DNA from: Hofstenia miamia
Lineage: Eukaryota; Xenacoelomorpha; Acoela
Direction: 5' to 3'
Assembly: GCA_004352715.1 (NCBI GenBank)
Contig: SCFE01000114.1
Coordinates: 62,001-126,000, forward strand
DNA length: 64,000 nt
Part shown: positions 1 through 11,166 of the stretch, piece after piece
Layout of the letters: each line of letters starts with the position of its first letter
How positions within the stretch are numbered: the stretch's first letter is position 1
The notes under the pieces: generated by a model
Seen by the model: the letters and a program-made list of their open reading frames with translations, nothing else
Told to the model about the DNA's origin: nothing
Database searches by the model: none
Position numbers and translations under genes: made by a program

Positions 1-1047
1 GTCAAGGCAGCACTCATGGCATCTGACTAACAGAGATGAAATCTGTACATTTTTTGGATTCATTGTTTGGATGGGACTTCTCTGAGCTGGTTCAATTGAA
101 GATTATTGGAGGAAGTCCATATTGTATTGAGCTGGTATGACAGAAAAAATGAGCCATAATAGAGTTTCAACTACTTCTATCTTATGTCCATTTCAGTGAT
201 AGTGAAGAAGCTGATAATAGCAACAGATTGCTTAAAATTAAAACTTTATTAGAATTTCTAAATGAGAACTTTCAATCACTATATATACCTGCAAATGAAG
301 TAGTAATTGATGAGACTCTTATACCCTGTTGCAGGAGACTTGTCTTCAAGCAGTATATCCCTAACAAGTCACGCAAATATGGCATTAAACTTTTTAAAGT
401 TTGCAGCATAGAGGGGTATGCATAAAAACTTTCTGTATGCAGATGCCAGTCTGCAGATGGCACAAGACAGGTGGGACTGGCAAAGAGTGTCTGCACAAAC
501 CTCATATCATCACATCTAAATGAAGGAAGAACCCTCCATTTGAACAACATTTATACAAGTCATAAGCTTGCTATGTCATTTCTATATCAGAAAACCCATG
601 TTGTTGGAACTCTGAGGACCAGGAAGAAAAACATGACCAATATAGTAATGGATGCATCTCTTCAAAAGGGTGAAATGATATCACACGAAGATCAGCATGG
701 TGTTTTAGTGCTAAAATGGAGAGATAAATGTGATGTTAGATACTTCTCCACCAAACATACACCCATTCTTGTCATTGTGAGACCTGGGGAAGAGACAGAC
801 ACACATCCGTGATCAGTGACCCACTCCTCCCAAACTGAAGAAGAAGGTAAAGCCCATTCTTGCTGAAAAAACAAATGAGGAAGGAAAGAAGATCAGGCAA
901 AGATGCAGAAAGTGCTATGAAAATATAGCAAAGGAACAAACAAGTCTTCAGACCAGAAGAAAGGCAAAAAATGTATACATATACTGCAATTCATGCCCAT
1001 GAGAATCCTTCTTTTATTTGAAATGTTTCAAAGATTTTCACTCATAA
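1..1047 (+). pseudogene. piggyBac-type transposase relic, 5' end outside the window
   Basis: Decayed cut-and-paste transposase. At 1-190 a frame reads through a motif with FFGFIVWMGLL and DYW, typical of the piggyBac core. At 228-425 the frame holds VVIDETLIPC followed by FKQYIPNKSRKYGIKLFK, the family signature around the first catalytic Asp. At 471-812 it continues with LHLNNIYTSHKLA and a TRKKN/STKHTP stretch. The usual DN(F/Y)(F/Y)TS second-Asp motif reads NNIYTS here, so that catalytic Asp is replaced by Asn. A shift to another frame near 815 gives the C-terminal Cys/His cluster (RCRKC, YCNSC, LKCFKDFH, about 898-1044), matching the family's C-terminal zinc finger. In-frame stops and at least one frameshift mean it is dead. 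The N-terminus lies upstream, and I saw no convincing terminal repeat or TTAA site. Confidence 0.88.
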
Positions 1048-1540
1048 GTAATTAAAATAAAATCTTTAGCATAAAATATGATTTATTTTGTTTCTATTTA
1101 TATACATTAGCTAATACTGTATTATTATAGTTATTTTGTATCAAATAGTTAAAGCAAAGTTTATAATTATTTCAAAATAAAAGGAATTTTCATTTTTTTG
1201 CCTAACTTTTCTCTGTATTAGTTAATTGAATGAATAAAATTGAGCTATTTTTATACTTTTTGTATGTATAAACAAAAATACCTAGTCTATTATTCTTCAG
1301 CAGTACTGTAATTTAAAGCCAAACCTCTTTCATAATGGAAACTTATATTATTAACATCAATATTGAGGTAGCATCATTTTCTTCATTTTTTTGTTTTGAA
1401 ATCATGAAGCTTTCTCCCTTTGACTTTCTGTATTTTCATATTGCACTGAAAAAATTATTTTACAGAATCTAATCAGAATTGAAATATTTAATTTAAATTA
1501 GTTTTTGACAAAATGATTACTAAATTGTTAAGAAATATAT
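1048..1540. other. AT-rich stretch without a recognised gene
   Basis: Very AT-rich sequence between the piggyBac stop and a small LTR relic. It could be the 3' part of the piggyBac element, but no terminal repeat was found. I see no open frame of note. Confidence 0.5.
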
Positions 1541-1992
1541 TGTGGCACCAAGTACAGTTTTAGCTACATTCAATTGGCAAGTGAGGTTGCATGGATCCTA
1601 GTGATGCTACATGGTGACCTTGACATGATCTAAATATGCAGCTGTCTGAACTCGGCTCTCCACAATAAAAAAGAGGAAAGTCAGTTTGATCAACCTATTG
1701 TTCCTTTGTATTGTGGATCCCAATTCAGGGAGCTGAAGCTCATGTGTTGTATGATTTGAACAAGGAGATGTCAAGTTGGTAGAAAACTTGCTAGCCTGGT
1801 CTGGGGAGCATGTGGCATCAGGTACTAGTAGTTAGTATCACCCAGACCAAATGTTTTTGGATTAGCTTGCAATTTGTAAATATGTTTATAATAGCTTGTA
1901 TATAAGACCATGCATTTATTGTAAATACAGAACAGTTTTAGTTACATTCAATTGATAGGTGGGCTTGTATGAATGCTAGTGATGTTACAACA
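1541..1992 (+). mobile_element. miniature LTR-retrotransposon relic
   Basis: Two related blocks sit about 270 bp apart. The left block (1541-1611) starts TGTGGCACC and ends GATGCTACA. The right block (1811 to about 1992) starts TGTGGCATC and ends GATGTTACA. They share the run ACAGTTTTAG-TACATTCAATTG. Directly after the left block comes TGGTGACCTTGACATGATC, a primer-binding site. Directly before the right block is CTGGGGAGCA, a polypurine tract. This is the order LTR, PBS, short internal, PPT, LTR. The left LTR is about 110 bp shorter than the right, and only about 180 bp of internal DNA is left, so the element is a deletion derivative. No coding sequence remains. Confidence 0.72.
1612..1629 (+). 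other. primer-binding site matching tRNA-Trp 3' end
   Basis: TGGTGACCTTGACATGAT follows the LTR end directly. It complements the 3' end of animal tRNA-Trp plus CCA with two C-to-T type differences from TGGTGACCCCGACGTGAT. The same site occurs in the Gypsy array at 22529 and 25241. Confidence 0.7.
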
Positions 1993-2043
1993 TACAAGGA
2001 CATTTTAGCTAGTATGATATTACAAAATAAAATAATCTTGAAA

Positions 2044-4396
2044 CAGGGGTGAGGCCAGAAAATTTTCATTGGGGGAGGGGGCTTGAGCTCCCCCCTTCCA
2101 TAGCCACACTGGGGTTATCCCCCACATGAACCCCTCAGGTACTCCCCCAGCGACCTTTACCCCCCTCCTGAGAGTTCACAAGTCATGACATCAGCAAAGA
2201 TAATATATGAGAAATTAGCTATGTGTATATGCATTAACAAAAATATGAAGAGAAAGAAAATGGAAAGAAAATAAAAAGTATATATTCAGAAAAGTTGCTT
2301 ACAAAATGCAAAGGTTCATAAACTAGATAATCAAAACTAAAATATAAGACATTGACCAGAAGAGCCTTCTTGTACAGAAGCCCTTAGGGTCCTTAACTTT
2401 TGAAATACTTTCTTGTCCATCCAGGTGTGAAACTCGTGCTTGTATCCACCAAAGACTTCACAAGTCCCGCACCTTTGATACATGATCAGTGTTCCTCTTG
2501 GTCTTCAATACTTCGAGGTGCTCTTGACATATTTCCAGGGACGGGGCCAGGTCAACACCTGCAGATTGAAGAATTTTTGAAAGTGGACCAAGTTGTGAAA
2601 ATAGATCACTGAACAGAACAAGACAGCAAATGATTGAAACATGTCAACAAGGTGCTGCAAGGCTGGAAGCCTTGTCACATTATTCTGATTTTCCAGATTG
2701 AGCTATGACGTTGAGGGCATTTACTAGTTGGACATAACAAGCATTGATGTCAGAAATCAGTGACTCCTTGAAATTCCACTTGTAGTCACAGTTCTGTGAA
2801 AGTTTTCGTGCATTAAGGTGCGTGTCCTCCTGAATATCATTGAAGACGCCTTTCCATTTTACTGAGACATTGATAAAGCTATCTTTTTTCTTTATTAGGG
2901 CAAAAAAGTCGCCAACACTTGAAATATCAGAGCATGAATTACTCAAGACCAAATTAAGTCCATGTACATTGCAATGAACATGAAGACAGGCATTGCCAGC
3001 TGCAATGTGAATCTTCTTTTGGACGTCTCCACATTCACTGCATTGTCAGATATAATTGTTAATTTTGAGTTTGAACCCCAAGGTCAGATTGTTGAGAGAA
3101 GACAATATTTTCTTAAATATTCCAGTTGCATCCAGTTGGTCATGTTCAAAGGTTTCAAATTTCAAAAATCACTTGTGGACACAACAATCTTCATCAACAT
3201 ACCGGATAGACACCCCCAGGTGTGAGCAAGCAGAATCATCCAATATTAAACTGAATGGTGCAGAATCGCCTCTTACACATTTCATCTCACTGGCCACTTC
3301 TTCAAGTACACATGTAGCCAGTGTTCGTAGCACTGCATTTTGGGAATCAGAAGACAGGTATGACGCATTTTTCGGAATTGAACTGTGTCTGATTCAAAAT
3401 TCGTCTGATTCCACTGTTACTTGTCATTCCTTCCTCATGCCCAAGCAATGGAATAGACATAATTGCACATCATTTAGCACAGTTTATAAGAGTTTTAACA
3501 TATTCTCTGTTTTCAGCAACAAATTTAGCATGTGCAATCAAAATCTTTTCTTCCACAGTTCCATGGCTTATTGATGATTTATATAGTAACTCACGTTTTA
3601 CTGAATCAAGGTGTGATGTGCTGATAGAATGATCCTTTTCCTTCTAAGACAGTTTTTTTCCAGTTTGAAAATCTGTGTGTGATAAATATAGGCTCACGTC
3701 AGCCTGCAACAGGTGAACTAAAATGGCGACATATGTAGCAGAATACCACATCCCTTAGAACCAAATACTCCAGGACTTTGTAGTGATCATAGTGGGTTGA
3801 TGAGAACAACTGGTTTTGCTGATCAGATGGAGTTTTTGGAAATGCTGTGAGGAGAGGTTGCACAGGGTTATCTGGTGCGTATGAAGAAATATCAGTTGGT
3901 GCAGGTGTTTTTATTTGTGAAGCAGAGGGATTGGCGTGGAATGGAGTCAATCCAGAATGATTGACTTGTCATTCCCCTTGCATGGCTTGTCCACGTTCAC
4001 GTTCATGTTGACCATTATCAAGGATGGAGGAAGATGATGGTTGAATTTGAAATGTCAGAACTGCCTGTCTCAAATGCTTTCCAGGTGGTCCACTTGACAT
4101 TGTTTGTGCAGCAGAGGGATGACACAGAGAACTGCTACATGTAGTATGCAATGAGTGAGCAAATCAAATGAGAAGGCAATGTTTAATGCAGACCAATCAG
4201 AATGTTCCACTTTCATCAAAGGAAACATGTCACATAGTAATTTGCATGACACAGATGGATTCAAGTTGATTCATAACATATATATATATACACTTTTGTA
4301 TTAACATTGTTTTTGCCTGAACACATGTCAGATGGGGGGCTAACTACAATGGTCGTGCCTCATTGGAGAGCTAAGCCCCCATTGTCCTTGCCGCTG
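2044..4396 (-). mobile_element. bounded hAT transposon with TIRs and 8-bp target duplication
   Basis: The left end starts CAGGGGTGAGGCCAG (2044). The reverse complement of the right end starts CAGCGGCAAGGACAA (4396). Ten of the first 14 bases agree, and G-rich stretches ending in GGGGGCTT follow on both sides. Flanks are TCTTGAAA on the left and GTTTGAAA on the right (6 of 8 identical), as expected for an old 8-bp hAT target duplication. The element encodes a decayed transposase on the minus strand. About 350 bp next to the left TIR is non-coding, and the C-terminal dimerisation domain of hAT transposases is not visible, so an internal deletion is likely. Confidence 0.8.
2400..4151 (-). pseudogene. 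hAT transposase relic (TTF/ZMYM1-like zinc finger type)
   Basis: Reading down the minus strand, frame 4151-3699 is continuous except for one stop near 3969. It carries YKVLEYLVLRDVVFCYICRHF, the TTF-type zinc-finger signature that precedes many hAT transposases. Later segments in shifting frames include HSISTSHLDSVKRELLY, then SLILDDSACSHLGVSIRYVD (about 3255-3200), then LKFETFEHDQLDATGIFKKI. A block ending VHCNVHGLNLVLSNS (about 2990-2930) is the usual YVHCxAHRLNLVL motif. This is followed by DFFALIKKKDSF and a WKGVFNDIQED stretch down to 2680, then a weaker match toward 2400. This order matches ZMYM1-like hAT transposases. Multiple stops and frameshifts show that it is inactive. Confidence 0.82.
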
Positions 4397-4698
4397 GTTT
4401 GAAAGAAGAAGTTATTGGGAGAAAATCTGAATAAGATCAGCAGAACATGAAATTCTGTCCCTAGGAAGATGATATATTGGAATCACACCAATGGAAGATA
4501 GTTCAAATTTAAAGTACTGAAAGCCTGATTATCAGTTGTGATTGATTTCTGACACAAAACCAAAACACTGCAAAACACTCACAAACATCTACAGATTAAA
4601 TTAATCAAAAAAACTCAATACACCAATTGTAGAGTTGTGGGGCTAATAAACAATCCAAACTCAATAATCTTCAGTCAGTAAACAAATGTTAGTAAAAA

Positions 4699-5190
4699 TA
4701 TGGGTGGGATCACCTCTGAATATCATTACTGATAGAGGTTTGCAATTTAAATATACCCTATTCAAAGAGGTAATATGAGTCACTGAAATCATACATGATA
4801 CAAAAACTGCATACCATCTTCAAACTAGCAGAGCCATGGAACACTTAAATCAAACAATAATAAAACTTATATGAGCTATGTACTAGGTAATGAGCATAGT
4901 AAACAGTTATTTACTAATCTTACCAACACTCATATTATATGTACTAATACTAGTAAATCTGCTATCCATCAGAAATGTAATTTTAATAAAAAAAATTTAC
5001 AGGAAGTCACATCATGTGGATGATGGAGTCTTTATCACACGCCCATCAAACAATTCTAAACAAGTCCACAAAACTAAAATTGTTTTGTCTGGAACTTTGA
5101 TGATAATGAAAGTCCTAGCCAACAATAACTATTTGATAAATAATGGTAAAGTTCACAATTTTCAGAATTTAAAACAAGATGTCATAGATG
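4699..5190 (+). pseudogene. Ty3/Gypsy integrase relic (catalytic core and C-terminus)
   Basis: One frame reads PLNIITDRGLQFKYTLFKE, then TKTAYHLQTSRAMEHLNQTI (about 4707-4870). This corresponds to the Gypsy integrase motif around the second Asp and the catalytic Glu (TDRGxQF, AYHxQxxGxxExxN). The next block (4960-5190) contains NVILIKKIYRKSHHVDDGVF, then KVLANNNYLINNGKVHNFQN. It aligns with the integrase C-terminus of the array element at 28745-28960 (CNFNxKLYRELQKQGDKVF, HTYLLNNGKTTHFQN). The relic belongs to the same broad lineage but a different, older copy. It has stops and a frameshift. Its 5' portion and LTRs were not recognised. Confidence 0.78.
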
Positions 5191-5264
5191 AGAAACTGAT
5201 GCATCAGCATAGACATCCTGTTATGCAGACTGAGCAAAGTTATGGCAGTGCTAGGTTATATGCA

Positions 5265-5650
5265 TGAACTCCATGAAATCACAGATGTGCATATCTCTCT
5301 AGCATTTATGCAAAGGACATCAGTTCTGCAAGAGATTAAAACTCTAAATGGGCAGTAATCAAAGCAGAAAAACAGTCCAAAGAAAAGTGGCCATAGATAG
5401 ATATCCATCCACTTGATCAGAGCTTACATCCATCCATAAAAATTCAGCAGTTTTGGGAGATTAGGTTCACACCTGAACTGCACAATTCAGTTTTTATTAA
5501 TGAAAATGTACTGGAAATTAAACCTAAGTAAGCCACATGAATTTTAGCTATTTTCTTAATGGAGAAAAGTGACCTACAATTACCTCAGTAATACGCAAAG
5601 AGATACAATTTCAAAGGCACAAGCAGTATGAAATTTAGATTTTACCACTT
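5265..5650 (+). pseudogene. relic of the retroelement accessory ORF (unknown family)
   Basis: Directly 3' of the integrase relic, the frame EITDVHISLAFMQRTSVLQE (about 5270-5335) aligns with TVTDLHVSSAFSQRAATLRE of the accessory ORF in the Gypsy array (about 30405-30465). The match continues in another frame as WAVIKAEKQSKEKW versus WNLLKADCSPETKW. It continues again as ILAIFLMEKSDLQLP (about 5542-5590) versus VLSIF..CEPQLQLP. The order of the blocks is preserved. The sequence is broken by stops and frame changes. It shows that the accessory protein travels with integrase in more than one element lineage. Its function is unknown. Confidence 0.65.
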
Positions 5651-5786
5651 GGAACCAGCATTAAGTCTTGGTTGCCAACAGGTATTTGCATAGCAGCATC
5701 ACCAACAAAATCTAAAAAAGTTTCTACATGTGCAGAGAAATTATTCACAGGAATAAAAGTGAATTACTGGTACACAGGTGTTCTTT

Positions 5787-7960
5787 TTATTTAATTCCCA
5801 ATTTATTGCAAATAGATACAAACTGAAATAATTCTAACTGCGATCTGCAATCTGAGAGCAACTGATTGACATTGCTGTACCTAGATGCGTAGTCAATGAG
5901 ACATTTTGATGCCGAATCTGAATTACTATTTTTTAGTGGGTAAACTTCTGCAAACTGAGTAAAAAAATCAACATATATCATCATGCACAGGAATCCATGC
6001 GATTTTTGGGGTAATAGTCCTACAAAATCAACTGCTACAAGTTCTTGGGATTCTCTGTGGTTTAGAATTGATGTTGATGGTGGGTGAGCCCATTTGGATT
6101 TTAGTTCAGCGCATACAGAACATTGTTTTAGAAAGTTAGCAACATCAGCACCACTGCTTTCATTTGATGCATTTTCGATTTAAATCTGCTAGCATGACAT
6201 CTCGTCCACAATTAGCACCATGGGAATTCTGAAATAATACTTGTTTCCATTCTTCAAGCAGTTCCTATTGCTCACATGCAACCGCAGTCATAGTCAGTCT
6301 AAGCACAATATTGTCAACCCCCTTCTTCCAGATAACTTTAAGTGAAAATGCTGATAAAAATATTGCCACCATAAATGCGTTTGTGATGGCTTAGAATTTT
6401 TTAACAGGCATGCAAATGCCCTATTGTCTACAATTAAATTGAATTGTTGACTATAGAAAAATTTCTTTAGCTAAAAATGACGGCCAATGCCTCTTTATTG
6501 TTAAAATGCGCTCGCTTTTCAAAACCTTTTAGTAAGCGACTAACAAAAAATATCGGTTTTCCACCTTGCTCTAAAACCCCAGATATTCCAACATCATTTG
6601 CATCCGTACAAAACGTTAAAGATTTGCTATGGTCCGGCACTGATAAAGTTGCTGTCATCAAGTCATTTTTATTTGTGTAAATCCCTCTTTAAGCACAGTT
6701 CTCCATTCAAAGAGTTTACCAGTTGAATTTTTTTTTATGTCATATAGATTCATATAGCAGATTTAGCAGCAAAGTTAGGTATGTACTCTCTATTGATGTT
6801 CATCATTCCTAAAACTCGCCCCAGCATTGCCTTTGTTTTTTGGTGCTTGCAAGTTTACAATTGGTTGTATCCTATCCATATCAGGTGCAATGCGTCCATT
6901 GTCAATCATATGCCCAAAAAATTTAACTCTAGATACCAAAACGTCAGATTTGTCTTTTCGAAGTGATAATCCCAGATACCTTAAATGTCTAAGAAATGCT
7001 CGAGTTTTCTCATGAACTTCTTTTTTAGTTTCACCACCTACGAGGCCATCACCAATTAGATAAGCCAACAAATGAATGAGGCACAAATTGCTTTCCCAGC
7101 TCTTGATGCTTAAGCAACAGCGTTCTTAAGTCTACAAAAACAGATGGATTAGCTCTCACAACTCGCGATCAGCAACGAACGCAGTCTTTCCTGAATACAA
7201 ATGGGTGCAGCGGTATTGGTAATAAAATTGACTAACTTATTAATTTCTGCGACTGATCTTTTTGGTTGGGCACTGGAAAATCGTCAAAAACTGTAGCATT
7301 ATTCAATATTCGATAATCAATAGTGATTCTTAATTTTCATGGTTTTTCCACTACGTGAACATTGGCCCGAAATGGACTTTGCGATTTTCAAAGGACGCCA
7401 CTCTCAAGAATCTCTTTAAGCTTATTGTGAACAATATTCTGCTCCTTTTCATTATTCATTGAACAAACTGCTTATGGTTTTACAAATGTATCTGGTTTTA
7501 ATCGGAAAATTCCCGGCAGGTCAAAATCTTTTAGCAATGAATCTTTTAATAGTTTGTCAAAAATATCAGCATACAACTTGAATAGCATTTTTCGCATCTG
7601 GTCTTCATCAATCCTTGATATGCCACGCTGTTATTGTGTTGATTAGATATCAAAGATCACTCATCAGTAACATGAGCAACTTACTTTTGAGAAACTGCTT
7701 AAGAATTTCATACAAACTAAAACATCCACGCCTAAGTTTAAGCTTTCGCTTAAATCCATTATCCATAGAAATAACAGTACTCTATTTACCAACTGTAAAA
7801 GTAGAAATTCCATTAGCTACTTTGATTGGCTTTGGATCACTTTTGCTTAGTGTCACTTTCCCTCTAAAATTTGTATCAACATATTTCCTATTCATCAAGC
7901 TATGTGTAAACAAACTGTTGTAAATGCGTGTATATTACCAAGAGGTGTCGTTTACCCATT
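5787..7960 (-). pseudogene. Ty3/Gypsy pol relic, minus strand
   Basis: Read from 7960 down. The region 7960-7620 may be the linker or protease part upstream of reverse transcriptase (low certainty). At 7440-7270 come LKRFLRVASFENRK and VHFGPMF with a decayed IDYRxLN region, the N-terminal part of RT. At 7086-6790 is the palm and thumb region (GDGLVGGETKKEVHEKTRAF, RYLGLSLRKDKSDVL, KFFGHMIDNGRIAPD). At 6661-6467 is RNase H (LTFCTDANDVGISGVLEQ, PIFFVSRLLKGFEKR). At about 6170-5787 are the integrase CxxC (QCSVCAELKSKW) and core (VAVDFVGLLP, YVDFFTQFAEVYPL, LLSDCRSQLELFQF). It is truncated inside the integrase core and broken by frameshifts. It retains more CpG than the array element, and it is not the same family. 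Confidence 0.82.
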
Positions 7961-8109
7961 ATTAACTTCACAAACGTTTGACCCATATGAACCTGGTAGC
8001 AAAATAACGTTTTGTGTTTTCCGTACAATTTTTGCAATTCTAGCTATATTCAATACTTTAGCAGTTGTAAGGTTTAAACTGCCAATTCAATTTACTATCA
8101 ATTAATACT

Positions 8110-9345
8110 CCCAAATATTTTATTTTTGGGGATTCATGAATAACATTGTTACATGTCTTAATACTTTCTGGTATTGATTCATTTCTTCTATTTTTAATTA
8201 CCACTTATATAGTTTTTTTAACAAATTATTTTTAAAGAATGATTGATTTTCTCAAGATTTTCTTGTAAGGTTAAAATATTATTGCAATAAAGAAGAGTAT
8301 CATCTGCAAATTGTAAATGATTACTATTAATGTGTTAATCCATATCATTTACATATTACTTAATAGTAATGGACCCAGACTAATCCTTGCAGTACTCAAA
8401 TTCTAATGAATTTGATATTTCTTCTTTGACTTTCACATACTGGTATTTATTACTTAAATAAATATTTAGTAATTCTATTAAGGAATCACTAAAATTATAA
8501 ATCTGCTTTAAATTTGCCAATAGAATAGAATAGTATATTGAATTAAATGCTCTTGAAATATCTAATGATGCTATTTTTTTATTCCTATCAAATTTTGTTC
8601 TCCAGTCTAGCATAAAGTAAGGCATCATCAGTAGAGGTATCTTTTTGAAATCCAAACTGATGGTTTGATATTAGTTCATTTTGTTCCACATATAGGTTAA
8701 TTTGGTTGCATAATAATTTTTTAAATATCTTATTAATTACTGTTAAAACTGAAACTGTTCAGTAACTACAAGATGGTTTCTTCCTTTCTTATATATTGGT
8801 GTAACTTTTGCAAATTTTAAATAATCAGGAGAAGTTGATTCTGCCAAACATTGATTGAAAAGGTCACACAGGGGTCTCAATAAAATGCCTATGGCAGCTT
8901 TCAACAACCATGAAGGAAATTCACAATGACCTTTCACTATATTTTGATTAGTTTTCTTTGTTTCTTTGTAAAATTATACTAATTCTTACTGTATATTTAT
9001 TCACAATGCTCCATTTCAAAATCCTTGAAAATAGTTTAAACGTCAATTCCATAAAGTTAGTTACATCTTTGTATAAAGGTATATCAGTAATCTTGATTTT
9101 TGGCATAAGTTTAATCGATTGTTTAGGCTTATGTTTCTCAAGTGCTCTTTCTGTTATATTTGCATCTTCATCAGTTTTACAAAGTAAGATAACATAATTT
9201 TTGTCATCTAATTTCAATTGGTCCACACTTGGCCTTTTCATTCCCAAATATATATTTGACTTTTCAACATTTTGAGAAATTTCTTTGCATTCTTTTGTGT
9301 ATAAAGTAGCATAATCATTTTTTAAATTATTACTCAAAATGACTA
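8110..9345 (-). pseudogene. non-LTR retrotransposon (LINE) relic
   Basis: Read from 9345 down. The first frame (9337-8948) has SVDQLKLDDKNYVILLCKTD and PKIKITDIPLY, resembling ORF1-type nucleic-acid-binding proteins of LINEs (weaker assignment). At 8937-8743 is the RT beginning (FPSWLLKAA, PLCDLFNQCLAEST, FAKVTPIYKKG). At 8655-8380 is DISRAFNSIYYSILLANL, then a YLSNKYQYVKV stretch. At about 8313-8283 is the catalytic FADDT motif, then ESPKIKYLGVLIDSKLNW (about 8160-8100), the usual thumb motif. ORF1-like and RT parts are fused by a deletion near 8940, the endonuclease is missing, and stops are present. The 3' end abuts the Gypsy relic near 8100. Confidence 0.83.
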
Positions 9346-9862
9346 TTTTGGCTTAAATATTTTCAATGATTGAAATTCTTTAATTCTAGGAGTAATTGTA
9401 TTATTCAATTGTAAATTTTCACATTGATTTTCTATGCATTTAATGAATTTCGAATTTATGCCACAAGCAATATCTTCATAGTCAAGTTTTAATGTATCTG
9501 ATAATTTTGGTTCATTAATATAATCGTCAAGATTAGAAAAATCTCTATAAGAGCACTAGCCTTTAGAATTTCTGAATACTGCATATGATTGCTAATTAAG
9601 CACAAATATGTCTTACCATTTAACAATCTCCCACCATAATAATAGACATGTTAGAAAGTACTGCTTACATATAACAAAATATAATGTTTGGTTTCAACAG
9701 AAAAATGACGCCTTTTTGCTAACTATTTTCTGAACAGTAAGTACTTCATTCAATAATAATGTCATAGCATTTAGTTTGATTTGAAATTTAATTTTGATAA
9801 GCAATTTTGCAAGACTATCGAAATTTAATAATAAAATTTAGGAATTCTGTTTAGACGCCTTT
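9346..9862. other. no recognised gene
   Basis: AT-rich. Minus-strand reading gives short unconvincing continuations of the LINE relic (for example near 9590-9540). Nothing else is supported. Confidence 0.4.
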
Positions 9863-10000
9863 CCAAATAGCAAGCATTGTTGGATAACCAATGGTTCTTT
9901 AATGGCCATATATTTGCCAATCATAACTAACAAAACAACAAAACGTTTTAAAAGTCTTAAAATTTCAAAATTTTATACAGAAAATATTTATTATTGTATA

Positions 10001-10920
10001 TAGTGTAATTTGGGGCAAAACGAGACACTTAAGATTTGAAGTGAAATATGAGTAAATTTTGAAATGATATCAAGAACTTTTCAGTCAAATTTGAAAGAGT
10101 ACAAACAGATCTTTGAAGTAAAAACTAATTAAATAAGATTATAATGTTAAAAAGATACCCTAACTGTTAAGAACTAAGCTACCGAATGTCTCATCTTTCC
10201 CAGCAAGTGGGGCAAAATGAGACAGCCTAATTTTAACAAAGTAAGGTGCCATGAAACTGACTTAAAATGGAATATAGCCATGGAAATCAGTCTAAAATGA
10301 ATAAAAATCAATGGAATTATGTAACAAATTTAAAACAAACTCCAATGAGAACACACACAATAAAAAATAATATTCTATCATAAGCACAACAAGATATAAT
10401 AAACTGCAATAAGAATAGTAACAGACACTCTCACACTTATCCCGAGTGCTTTTGACAGGTATCAGTTCCATAATGTTTCATTTATTTAGCAAAAAGACAA
10501 GGTACATGGGTCGGCCTTTTAGTTGTTTCATCTTTCGCACATTCACTTGGTCTACTAAACTCATTTGCTTACCTTGACAACTTTTTAGTCTTAGTGCAGC
10601 ATAGGAATAGTCGAATCTCGGAAGAAAAACGATGTAACTGAGTCAAAGTATTTTCTGAATTGTGTTGTTTAAAAGTTTTGTTATTAATTTTAACATCTAC
10701 CATTTTTTAATTCGTGGATACACTTACCAAGAAACATTTCTATAATTCGAAATGATAGGCAAATACTCAAAAATGGATTTAATTGCATCAAGTAAGAGTG
10801 ATCACGGTTTTTAAAAAAAATGATTAGACCAACCTGCGCTCCACCGCAGAGATGTTACAGCACCTATTCTGAAAGTGCCTCATTTTCCCCGCTGTCTTGT
10901 TTTAGTCCCGAATTACCCTA
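10001..10920. mobile_element. TA-flanked non-autonomous DNA transposon (MITE-like)
   Basis: After TA at 10001 comes GTGTAATTTGGGGCAAAAC. The reverse complement of the other end reads GGGTAATTCGGGACTAAAAC and is followed by TA (10919-10920). The repeat continues into a GAGACA/AAGACA word. A further internal copy of the end motif lies near 10203-10225 (GTGGGGCAAAATGAGACA). A TA duplication and long TIRs without coding capacity suggest a Tc1/mariner-mobilised element. Confidence 0.65.
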
Positions 10921-11152
10921 ATATATGAATTGACTTACAGTTTGATTTCAATTTTCAAAAAGTAATATTTATCAGTTTCTTATAGCAATTAATGGTGCGA
11001 CAATGGCCCATGAATGGCATTACTGGAACGATATACAATCTAGTGAAGAAATATTCATTATAATGATTTACTATTATGCCAAATCAAATTAAATTTTGAT
11101 AACAAATGAATTTGTTTACTGTTAAGTTGTTGTTAACACAATCTAGTATGCC

Positions 11153-11166
11153 AGCACTTCGGTGCT
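11153..11166. other. small hairpin with TTCG loop
   Basis: AGCAC-TTCG-GTGCT: five-base stem and a TTCG tetraloop. It lies within the outer inverted-repeat element. No function is inferred. Confidence 0.3.
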
